Source of the DNA: Nitrososphaeria archaeon
GTDB lineage: Archaea > Thermoproteota > Nitrososphaeria > Geothermarchaeales > JDFR-13
DNA length: 6,172 nucleotides
Assembly (NCBI GenBank): GCA_027000765.1
Contig: JALTNJ010000096.1
Location: forward strand, 1 to 6,172
Direction of reading: 5' to 3'
In this document: positions 1 to 5,339 of the stretch, piece by piece
Position numbering within the stretch: the stretch's first letter is position 1
How the letters are laid out: each line of letters begins with the position of its first letter
The notes under the pieces: model-generated
The model's database searches: none
What the model saw: the letters and a program-made list of their open reading frames with translations, nothing else
Told to the model about the DNA's origin: nothing
Position numbers and translations under genes: made by a program

Positions 1-1327
1 CACTCTGTATCACCACCGCGTTCAAGTTATCAATATATGTCTTAGGGATATCGATCGGAGAGCCGGTAAGCCTTTGAATAAGCTTCTCTACTGAGGCGGC
101 GTGGAACGTTGATAATACTGGATGTCCCGTCTGCATAGCCTGGAATGCTACAGCTCCCTCTACTCCACGGATCTCCCCTACAATGATATAGTTTGGCCTC
201 TGCCTTAATGCAGCACGTAGCAGGTCATACATCTGTACTGAGGCGGATTTATCCTCCCCCTCCCTAGTAACCTCCCTAGTCCAGTTCTCATGAGGACACA
301 GAATCTCTGGCGTGTCTTCAATACTCACTATCTTCGCGTTTGGCCTTATGAAGGGAATAATGGCTTTTAACGTCGTCGTCTTTCCAGAGGCTGTTTCTCC
401 ACATACCCATAGGCTCAACCCATTCTCAAGTAGCATCCAGATATACGCGGCTTCTAGGAAGTCCATTGTATTCCACATGCATAGCTGGATGATGCTTAGT
501 GGCTTACCAGTAAATTTCCTAATGGTGAAGTTGCTTCCCTTTATACTGACATCTCTTCCAAAGACTATGTTTATCCTAGATCCATCGGGTAAGGTAGCGT
601 CTATAATCGGCCTCCTGTAACTCGCTGGCTTACCTATTCTCTCGGATAACCGGATTATAAAATCATTTAGCTCCTCCTCCGTATCAACCTCTATCGTTGT
701 TCTACAGCTACTAAATATCTTATGTTCCACAAAGATAGGGCCTATACCACTACACGATATATCCTCTATATAAGGATCCCTTATCAGAGGCTCTATAATT
801 CCAATACCTATCTTCTCCTTCTCCAAAGTATATTTAATCGCATTATACCCGTTTTCATTTACATGGATTATTATATGATCCCCCTTATTCTCAACCCGAT
901 AATCCTCGATTTTCTTCAGCTTCCTATCAATCTTAATGACTTCATCGATCGCCTTGAACAATAGATCTCTCTGCTCATCAGGAGTCTTGAAGTCATAAGA
1001 TTCATCTATTATTAAGGCGATGGCGTCTTCCACCGTCTCCCTAAGGCGTTTAAGCGACTTCGGTATCGATGGCTCAATAGGATGATATATAGCTCTGTCT
1101 CCAATCGTCTTAATATAGATATGTATAAATATTGGGTCTCCAACGGGATAAATTATATTTACACGCTTAAGATACCTCAGGTCCCTAGATAACTGCTCTA
1201 GATATACGGGTTCACTACCGAGTTCACGTGTAATATTCTTCACGTATTCTCTTAGGTGACTATTCTTGTCCAATGCATCTCTATATGTTGGTGATGACTC
1301 TAGTCCTAGCTTCGTAATCTCGGACAT
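1..1327 (-). CDS. flaI: Archaellum motor ATPase FlaI (ArlI), 3' end cut off by the window edge
   Basis: Secretion-superfamily (type II/IV) hexameric ATPase that powers both archaellum assembly and rotation, acting at the cytoplasmic membrane with FlaJ and FlaH. I translated 442 codons from the ATG at 1327. Seen: Walker A GETASGKT (residues 310-317), an Asp-box-like stretch IVSIEDTPEI (333-342), Walker B YIIVGEIRG with the catalytic Glu at 385, and a His box GHPVLSTFHA (401-410). Family members are a little over 500 residues, so the last part of the C-terminal domain is missing. The hydrophilic N-terminal region before the core is long: Walker A Lys is residue 316, which I recall as about 268 in Sulfolobus FlaI. 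The start is set by a GGTGAG motif (1331-1336) directly after the flaH stop, 9 nt downstream of that gene, so it is translated as part of the operon. flaJ is expected next, outside the window. Assignment is close to certain. Confidence 0.97.
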   Translation of the reverse strand, partial: MSEITKLGLESSPTYRDALDKNSHLREYVKNITRELGSEPVYLEQLSRDLRYLKRVNIIYPVGDPIFIHIYIKTIGDRAIYHPIEPSIPKSLKRLRETVEDAIALIIDESYDFKTPDEQRDLLFKAIDEVIKIDRKLKKIEDYRVENKGDHIIIHVNENGYNAIKYTLEKEKIGIGIIEPLIRDPYIEDISCSGIGPIFVEHKIFSSCRTTIEVDTEEELNDFIIRLSERIGKPASYRRPIIDATLPDGSRINIVFGRDVSIKGSNFTIRKFTGKPLSIIQLCMWNTMDFLEAAYIWMLLENGLSLWVCGETASGKTTTLKAIIPFIRPNAKIVSIEDTPEILCPHENWTREVTREGEDKSASVQMYDLLRAALRQRPNYIIVGEIRGVEGAVAFQAMQTGHPVLSTFHAASVEKLIQRLTGSPIDIPKTYIDNLNAVVIQS

Positions 1328-1336
1328 CGTCTCACC

Positions 1337-2059
1337 CTAGGCCTTTGCCTGTGAAAACGGTAATACCTTTATGCCGAACGCCGGATCTACTTCGAAGCTT
1401 ATTATGGTATTTGTAGGTTTGAGGGCTCCCCGGAGCTTATTTATAGATATGAATCTAACCATCCTCCCTCCTACTTCCTTCATACTCAGGGATATGTGTC
1501 CATCGCATATAGATCTGATTCTAATTAGCAATTCCTCGTCAAACGCATAGGGATGTATCGTGATAAAGACAGACTTGATATTCTCATCGACGATCTTCCG
1601 CAAAGTCGAAAAGAACTCGAGGATATCCTTCTCCACGGCATGAGTCACGATATATGTTAGAGAGTCTATAATAAAGATATTATTCTTCTCATCGATCTCA
1701 ATAAGTCTCAGGAGCATATTCAAATATCTCTTTGAGATGTATTGGTTCCAAGATATTCCAGTTACATGGAGCTCCGTCACCATCAGCCGTCCAGCTAGGA
1801 AATATAGTTTAACATCATATGTTAGAGCTTTCATCTGTTTAATCAGGCTCCTCACCGTGTTTTCCGTAGTTATGTACCTGACCCTAAACCCTCCTTTGAG
1901 GGCCCCATATGTAACCTGTTGAACTAACACACTCTTCCCAGTATCATTCATCCCCTCGATGACGGTGAGCGTCGGCATGGGAAACCCACCGATCCTCCTA
2001 TCCAACTCAAAGTGATTTAGTTTTATAACATTCCCAACGTCATCCCCTTGTTCACTCAA
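1337..2059 (-). CDS. flaH: Archaellum ATP-binding regulator FlaH (ArlH), TTG start
   Basis: RecA/KaiC-like protein that binds ATP and sits against FlaI at the base of the archaellum motor; in studied systems its nucleotide state and autophosphorylation regulate assembly. The 240-residue length fits the family. Seen: Walker A GMNDTGKS (36-43), the FlaH-typical YITTEN stretch (62-67), and a Walker B IFIIDS (128-133) with Asp132. The start is a TTG whose last two bases open the TGA stop of flaF (TTGA overlap, 2056-2059). It is preceded by GGTGAT (2065-2070) at 5-nt spacing. The first internal ATG is codon 28, too late because it would remove the first beta strand before Walker A. Coupled to flaF upstream and 9 nt from flaI downstream. 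Very confident in family, confident in the start. Confidence 0.96.
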   Translation of the reverse strand: MSEQGDDVGNVIKLNHFELDRRIGGFPMPTLTVIEGMNDTGKSVLVQQVTYGALKGGFRVRYITTENTVRSLIKQMKALTYDVKLYFLAGRLMVTELHVTGISWNQYISKRYLNMLLRLIEIDEKNNIFIIDSLTYIVTHAVEKDILEFFSTLRKIVDENIKSVFITIHPYAFDEELLIRIRSICDGHISLSMKEVGGRMVRFISINKLRGALKPTNTIISFEVDPAFGIKVLPFSQAKA

Positions 2060-2628
2060 GGCTGATCACCTACCGCAACATCACCACTTCCATTTGGTAG
2101 TGTAAATACGATCACATATTCAGTTTGATTATCACGGGGATACATCGTAGAAAGATGTACCCTTAGTAGAAGCACCTCATTTGGATCCCAGGCACCTGTG
2201 ACTGTAGATAAATTCACTGGATTAAGGATCTCTCTACCAATGTCAAGGTCATATACTGACACTACCTCCCAAAAATCTGTTTCTCCAACAGCACCACTTT
2301 GATTATAGGGGATAAATACCGATCTCTTAACACCATTGGTATAATATATGAGTACGAGGGTGATGAATCTAAAATCCTTCAGAAATATATTTCCTCTACC
2401 CTCATTTAGGATCTTCATCTCAAGAGTAGTGTTGTCAATCCATGAGATACTCGTCTTATTGATACTGATTGAGGAGTATAGTTTCTCCTTCTCAATAGAG
2501 ATGTCCTCCGCAATTATCTTTTTAAGCTCCTGTTGAATATTTGCCTGTGCATCTATATAATACATGAAAAATGGAAATATTGAGATCATTAGTACACCGA
2601 TAACCAGGATCGCTCCATAGCTTCCCAC
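2056..2628 (-). CDS. flaF: Archaellum stator protein FlaF (ArlF), GTG start
   Basis: Probable FlaF, a membrane-anchored pseudoperiplasmic protein that in Sulfolobus binds the S-layer and, with FlaG, forms the stator of the motor. The 190-residue protein has one N-terminal hydrophobic segment (about residues 5-25), a short helical linker (28-50), then a beta-rich domain. Six N-X-S/T sequons (N57, N66, N109, N139, N167, N179) fit an outside location and N-glycosylation. It shares small motifs with FlaG next door: IPYN (106-109) and WDPNE (147-151). Start: GTG at 2628 with GGTGGT (2634-2639) at 5-nt spacing, the SD overlapping the flaG stop; no ATG occurs before codon 14, which would cut into the membrane segment. 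I call it FlaF and not FlaG from gene order (G-F-H) and the FlaG-like N-terminus of the upstream gene. The two could be swapped, but both are stator components. Confidence 0.85.
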   Translation of the reverse strand: MGSYGAILVIGVLMISIFPFFMYYIDAQANIQQELKKIIAEDISIEKEKLYSSISINKTSISWIDNTTLEMKILNEGRGNIFLKDFRFITLVLIYYTNGVKRSVFIPYNQSGAVGETDFWEVVSVYDLDIGREILNPVNLSTVTGAWDPNEVLLLRVHLSTMYPRDNQTEYVIVFTLPNGSGDVAVGDQP

Positions 2629-2638
2629 GACACACCAC

Positions 2639-3121
2639 CTAAATCGCTATGCTATACTCGGTTTTCTCACCATTGTATGTAATGTACAATGCGTGGTAAT
2701 CGCCTGTCGACTGGGGCACTCCCAGATACAGGGTTAATAAAATTGTCTCACCAGGATCCCAGTATCCATCTACATCCACATCATTTATCGCGCTATACGT
2801 CCATGTTGGCGGTGTCGAGGAATTGAAGGGAATATAATCCTCACTACCTCTTTTCCCCCAATAAAGGTCCCCCCTTCCAATTAGGTCGTGGGGTATATGG
2901 TTTAACCCCGTATTCTTAATCCATAAATAGACCGTGTCATTATCTACAGTGGTGAAAACGATCTCAACTTTTGTAGATATCTTCTCCTTAATATTCTGGG
3001 TCATAGCGACCTGGATATAACTCATCTGCTGCAGATTCGTAACTACTGCAGCCGTGAAGATAGTTGCCAAGATTATCGCGCTAACTGTAATAAATCCCTC
3101 ACTGAATACAATGCTAGGCAT
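2639..3121 (-). CDS. flaG: Archaellum stator protein FlaG (ArlG)
   Basis: Probable FlaG, which in Sulfolobus forms filaments capped by FlaF and links motor to S-layer. The 160-residue protein has an archaellin-like hydrophobic N-terminal helix (about 10-30, preceded by FSEG) followed by a beta-sandwich-type domain. Sequons at N61 and N100 fit an extracytoplasmic location. Motifs shared with FlaF are IPFN (97-100) and WDPGE (121-125). The segment at 114-125 (DVDVDGYWDPGE) has the spacing of an EF-hand/dockerin calcium loop. No prepilin peptidase site is evident. Start: ATG at 3121 with a GGAGG-type SD in the purine-rich end of the upstream gene; the two genes overlap by 8 nt, so translation is coupled. 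Confident it is an archaellum stator protein, fairly confident it is FlaG. Confidence 0.86.
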   Translation of the reverse strand: MPSIVFSEGFITVSAIILATIFTAAVVTNLQQMSYIQVAMTQNIKEKISTKVEIVFTTVDNDTVYLWIKNTGLNHIPHDLIGRGDLYWGKRGSEDYIPFNSSTPPTWTYSAINDVDVDGYWDPGETILLTLYLGVPQSTGDYHALYITYNGEKTEYSIAI

Positions 3122-3935
3122 CTTCCTCCCCCTCCTCCTTAGGAGGCTTCTGTATCGGGGTCAGAATAGGGGGAACCCCCTCAATAGATGAACCACGTGA
3201 CTCATACGTCTTTTTAAGAGCGAGTAATAATATTAGGAAGAACTCGCTTTCACTAACATCGAGTATCTTGTTCAACAAGTATAGTGCAAGGATATAGTCC
3301 TCGGGAGTGATTTTATTCTCTATAAATACAAACTCTCCCTCGAGGTTAAGGTTCTCAATAATATCCAGCATCGTCATATATATCTCGGTGGTTATCAATC
3401 CCCTCCTATAGAAGAGGTGGAGCATCTTATGGACGGAGTCCTTCCCAAATGTTTTTAATAAGAAATCTCCTACTAACAAGGCTCTTTCATATATGAGGGT
3501 AGGCATATGAACCCTACGGGAGGGTGGTAGAAATAAGCCGATTCCCTTATCCAATATTTCCTCTGGATAGGGTGTAGGTCTTTTTATATCAAATTCCCCT
3601 TCTAATCCTTCCTCTACTTTTTTTATCCTTCTCCTATCCTCTTTTTTAGCCTTATATGTATCCCTATCTGGTTTCTCAACAACTCTCTCTTTAATATCAG
3701 CAGGCCTTTTCTCTACAGTTTTCTCCTCACCACTCTTAATAGGCTCCTCGACCTCAGGTAGATTAGGGACGTATTTCGCTAGATATTGAAATGGATTCTC
3801 TAGTTCAGAGATGAGTATCCTAACATCCATTAGTGTGTCCTCGACCATCTTCTTTAACTTCCTAATCTCCTCCTCCAGACTCTCCTGATCCTCACTATTC
3901 TCATCAATCTCTTCATCCCTATATTCCTCAGCCAT
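3114..3935 (-). CDS. flaD/E: FlaD/E-domain archaellum scaffold protein (soluble, in the FlaX position)
   Basis: Predicted cytoplasmic scaffold. In euryarchaea FlaC/D/E proteins form a ring around FlaH/FlaI and connect the motor to the chemotaxis adaptor CheF. The 273 residues show, in order: an acidic N-terminus (1-20), a coiled-coil-like heptad region (20-45), the FlaC/D-type signature ISELENPFQYL (42-52), a long charged and probably disordered linker (60-125), a FlaD/E-type helical domain (about 135-245), and a Pro/Glu-rich tail. I see no membrane segment, which argues against FlaX, the crenarchaeal scaffold usually found at this place. The start is ATG 3935 behind a tandem SD-like repeat (3941-3955). 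It is the first gene after the flaB terminator and has its own TATA box, so it probably begins a second transcript. Family call is strong; choice between D and E is not meaningful here. Confidence 0.9.
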   Translation of the reverse strand: MAEEYRDEEIDENSEDQESLEEEIRKLKKMVEDTLMDVRILISELENPFQYLAKYVPNLPEVEEPIKSGEEKTVEKRPADIKERVVEKPDRDTYKAKKEDRRRIKKVEEGLEGEFDIKRPTPYPEEILDKGIGLFLPPSRRVHMPTLIYERALLVGDFLLKTFGKDSVHKMLHLFYRRGLITTEIYMTMLDIIENLNLEGEFVFIENKITPEDYILALYLLNKILDVSESEFFLILLLALKKTYESRGSSIEGVPPILTPIQKPPKEEGEEDA

Positions 3936-3940
3936 CTATA

Positions 3941-3955
3941 CCTCACCGCCTCACC
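3941..3955 (-). promoter_or_regulatory. Tandem ribosome-binding-site repeat before the FlaD/E gene
   Basis: On the minus strand the 7-mer GGTGAGG occurs twice in tandem, one base apart (GGTGAGGCGGTGAGG). The second copy ends 5 nt before the ATG at 3935 and is the natural SD. The first lies 8 nt further upstream and has no start codon of its own at a suitable distance. It may raise ribosome loading on the first gene of the second transcript. Confidence 0.55.
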
Positions 3956-3973
3956 ACTATCCTGCACTATCTG

Positions 3974-3981
3974 TATTTATA
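3974..3981 (-). promoter_or_regulatory. TATA box of an internal promoter for flaD/E-G-F-H-I
   Basis: Minus-strand TATAAATA in the gap downstream of flaB. With the usual TATA-to-start distance of about 25 nt, transcription would begin near 3952, leaving a leader of roughly 15-20 nt that still includes an SD. A separate, weaker promoter behind flaB is known in Sulfolobus acidocaldarius (before flaX), where it keeps the machinery genes at a low level while flaB is strongly induced. A second, less consensus TATA-like stretch lies at about 4005-4015 inside the terminator T-run. Confidence 0.6.
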
Positions 3982-4010
3982 CTATCCGCTCCCTCTCCAC
4001 AGCACATATA

Positions 4011-4063
4011 TAAAAAAAGATAAAAAGAGGGAGGTGTAACTGGATTCCCGGGGGCGCCGATCC
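4011..4063 (-). terminator. U-rich terminator after flaB, with a small GC-rich hairpin
   Basis: Read on the minus strand, the flaB stop is followed by a GC-rich stretch (4042-4063) bounded by GGAT/ATCC and able to form a short CGG/CCG stem. About 14 nt later come two T-runs, TTTTT and TTTTTTT (within 4012-4026). Archaeal RNA polymerase terminates mainly on U-tracts, so this is a likely terminator, probably partial since genes of the same machine follow. The hairpin is weak and not adjacent to the T-run, so it is not a bacterial-type terminator. Confidence 0.6.
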
Positions 4064-4078
4064 ATTAAGTCATCTTCT

Positions 4079-4672
4079 TTAGCCGAGGAACATCACAGTC
4101 TCTATCTTAGCCGGTAGCATCCTCTCCACTGTTAGGACGGCACCTTTCTGGGGCTTAAACTCTATCTTGAAACTGTCATAGGCCTCCAGTGACTCGCCAG
4201 GTATCTTGCTCAAGTCAACAACCACCTTATACTTTTCACCAGGCTTTAGAATCAGGTCTGTGTCGCCAGGTGTTAGAGCTGTAATTGTCACTGCTGTTGT
4301 ATTAGTGTCGTTGGAATAGATGTTCATCGAGTATACATCGCCGAACCAAGAGACAATGAGTTTTCCTGGGCTTAGATCGACTTGAGTCATTCCAGGACTT
4401 AGCTGTATTGTAAACTCTAGATATGTCACATTATTTGTAGTTGTACTCCCCTTAGCTATGACCGCTCCAACAAGCTCTATTGACGAGGAAGCCTGTAACA
4501 TGCCCTCACTGATCACTGATTGGCTCTTCTGTGTTGTCTGGAAACCGACATTTAATATGGCGAAGGCGAAGGCCGCTGCAACGATGACGAAAGCAATGAG
4601 GATAATCGCTGTTTCGATTCCGGTGAGCCCCCGCTTCTTCCTAAACTTCCTGTACCTTGACATTCCAAACAA
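4079..4672 (-). CDS. flaB: Archaellin FlaB (ArlB), filament subunit; TTG start preferred
   Basis: Structural subunit of the archaellum filament, made as a pre-archaellin and cut by the FlaK/PibD class III signal peptidase. From the TTG at 4672 it is 197 residues. The N-terminus carries a strongly basic leader ending in RKKRG (11-15), the cleavage point G15|L16, then the diagnostic LTGIETAIILIAF hydrophobic helix (16-28 onward). The mature protein is about 182 residues, with Glu20 at position 5 of the mature chain as in type IV pilin-like proteins. Three sequons (N81, N121, N124) suggest N-glycosylation. Start choice: GGAGGTG (4680-4686) lies 7 nt before the TTG, whereas the ATG at 4663 is 16 nt from it, and an ATG at 4711 falls in the TATA box. 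TTG and ATG starts both leave the cleavage site intact (15 or 12 leader residues). Only one archaellin gene is visible. Own promoter upstream, terminator downstream. Confidence 0.96.
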   Translation of the reverse strand: MFGMSRYRKFRKKRGLTGIETAIILIAFVIVAAAFAFAILNVGFQTTQKSQSVISEGMLQASSSIELVGAVIAKGSTTTNNVTYLEFTIQLSPGMTQVDLSPGKLIVSWFGDVYSMNIYSNDTNTTAVTITALTPGDTDLILKPGEKYKVVVDLSKIPGESLEAYDSFKIEFKPQKGAVLTVERMLPAKIETVMFLG

Positions 4673-4679
4673 GATGGCC

Positions 4680-4686
4680 CACCTCC
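4680..4686 (-). promoter_or_regulatory. Shine-Dalgarno of flaB that decides its start
   Basis: Minus-strand GGAGGTG, the best SD match in the window. Its distance to the TTG at 4672 is 7 nt, the usual optimum. No other in-frame start codon is well placed: ATG 4663 is too far downstream and ATG 4711 is upstream of it. The predicted transcription start (about 4689) lies just upstream of this motif, so the leader would be only about 15-20 nt. Confidence 0.7.
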
Positions 4687-4710
4687 AAAATAATAGGAGA
4701 ATACAATTCA

Positions 4711-4724
4711 TATATAAATTTTTA
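4711..4724 (-). promoter_or_regulatory. flaB promoter (TATA box plus A-rich BRE)
   Basis: Minus-strand TTTATATA (4711-4718) preceded by an A-run (AAAAA, 4719-4723) fitting a TFB recognition element. The expected start about 25 nt downstream falls near 4689, immediately before the flaB SD. A strong TATA and BRE fit the high expression needed for a filament protein. The upstream edge touches the 14-bp palindrome. Confidence 0.75.
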
Positions 4725-4738
4725 CTTACTTCAGTAAG
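4725..4738. promoter_or_regulatory. 14-bp palindrome between the divergent promoters, candidate operator
   Basis: CTTACT-TC-AGTAAG: 6-bp arms with a 2-bp spacer. It sits between the TATA boxes of flaB (4711-4718) and the Roadblock gene (about 4742-4749) and abuts the BRE region of both. A dimeric regulator here could block or recruit TFB on both sides at once. The alternative is that the arms are simply two face-to-face BREs, since AGTAAG reads towards each TATA box. Confidence 0.45.
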
Positions 4739-4749
4739 ATTTTTATATT
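4739..4749 (+). promoter_or_regulatory. Promoter of the Roadblock-like gene (TATA box)
   Basis: Plus-strand TTTATATT (4742-4749) preceded by AGTAAGAT. A start about 25 nt downstream falls near 4770, giving a leader of about 14 nt that contains GGAGG (4772-4776) 7 nt before the ATG. It mirrors the flaB promoter in layout, with the two TATA centres about 31 bp apart. Confidence 0.65.
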
Positions 4750-4783
4750 ATTTGAGTCCTACTTATTTCATGGAGGATGGAGA

Positions 4784-5299
4784 ATGAGGTCCAAAGCCTT
4801 GTCTAGAGTCTTGTCGTGGCTGAATAAATTGAAGAGCGAAATAGGTGCTAACTCCCTACTATTACTAGACAAGAGAGGCTTTGTTATCGGAGATTTTGTG
4901 GAGGGAGGTAACAAACGTATGTATCTTCTTATGAAGGCAGTTGGGAACTACACAATACTTGCTGACTCCTATTTCTCTGAAATAGTAATGCAGGACCTCA
5001 ACTACTCAATTCTAGAGAGTAAAGACCATATATTTATCTCCTACCGGTTAAAAGTTGATGAAGACCCCTATTACCTTGTAATTGCATACAAAAACCGTGA
5101 GCTACCTATCGGTATAGTTCTTATGAGACTCGAGACCGTAGGCAAGGAATTCGGCAAAGTATATGAGGAATGGAACGCCTCGACTTCTAGCAATGAGCCA
5201 AGTGAGTCTGTGGATGACCTAGAGAACATAATAAATAAACTGGAGGGGCATCCCTTGTTTAAAACATTGATAAAAAATATCAAGGAGCCACGGGACTAA
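4784..5299 (+). CDS. Roadblock/LC7-like domain protein, divergent from flaB
   Basis: 171-residue soluble protein with no signal or membrane segment. The first 120 residues read like a Roadblock/LC7 (MglB-type) fold: helix (5-20), paired strands around SLLLLDKRGFVIGD (24-37), helix (44-60), then strands at about 73-78, 81-89 and 96-102 and a closing segment PIGIVLMRLETVG (108-120). The tail (130-171) is acidic then helical, ending in a basic stretch. Roadblock proteins usually dimerise and act on Ras-like GTPases (MglA, Rag/Gtr type), but no GTPase is in this window. The start ATG has a clear SD (GGAGG, 4772-4776). It shares a promoter region with flaB and converges on an AbrB-like gene. No standard archaellum part matches it, so a regulatory or localisation role in motility is inference. 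The fold call is from pattern reading, moderate confidence; the gene itself is certain. Confidence 0.8.
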   Translation: MRSKALSRVLSWLNKLKSEIGANSLLLLDKRGFVIGDFVEGGNKRMYLLMKAVGNYTILADSYFSEIVMQDLNYSILESKDHIFISYRLKVDEDPYYLVIAYKNRELPIGIVLMRLETVGKEFGKVYEEWNASTSSNEPSESVDDLENIINKLEGHPLFKTLIKNIKEPRD

Positions 5300-5339
5300 G
5301 TAGCCCTATGGTATTTCCCATTCAAATTTTATATTTTCA
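5267..5339. terminator. Overlapping convergent 3' ends with T-runs on both strands
   Basis: The Roadblock gene stops at 5299 and the AbrB-like gene at 5306, leaving 6 nt between stop codons, so each terminator must lie inside the other gene. On the plus strand T-rich DNA occurs at about 5328-5337. On the minus strand a TTTTTT run (5272-5277) lies in an inverted repeat TTGATA/TATCAA (5267-5283). These are the only candidate sites; weak support. Confidence 0.3.

Noticed and set aside
312..964. Plus-strand open frames at 312-620 and 722-964
   Set aside because: Antisense to flaI, whose motifs are unmistakable; no ribosome sites or coherent domains.
3114..3935. FlaX as the identity of the scaffold gene, from its position after flaB
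   Set aside because: No N-terminal membrane segment, and the ISELENPFQYL and C-terminal FlaD/E-like pattern fit the FlaC/D/E group.
4673..4711. ATG at 4711 as flaB start, adding 13 residues before the TTG
   Set aside because: It overlaps the TATA box and lies upstream of the predicted transcription start and of the GGAGGTG SD; the extra residues are hydrophobic and do not look like a class III leader.
4458..4787. Plus-strand open frame of 109 codons
   Set aside because: Antisense shadow of flaB that runs through the divergent promoter; no SD, no sensible protein features.
5071..5283. Minus-strand open frame of 70 codons
   Set aside because: Antisense to the Roadblock-like gene, with no SD and low-complexity composition.
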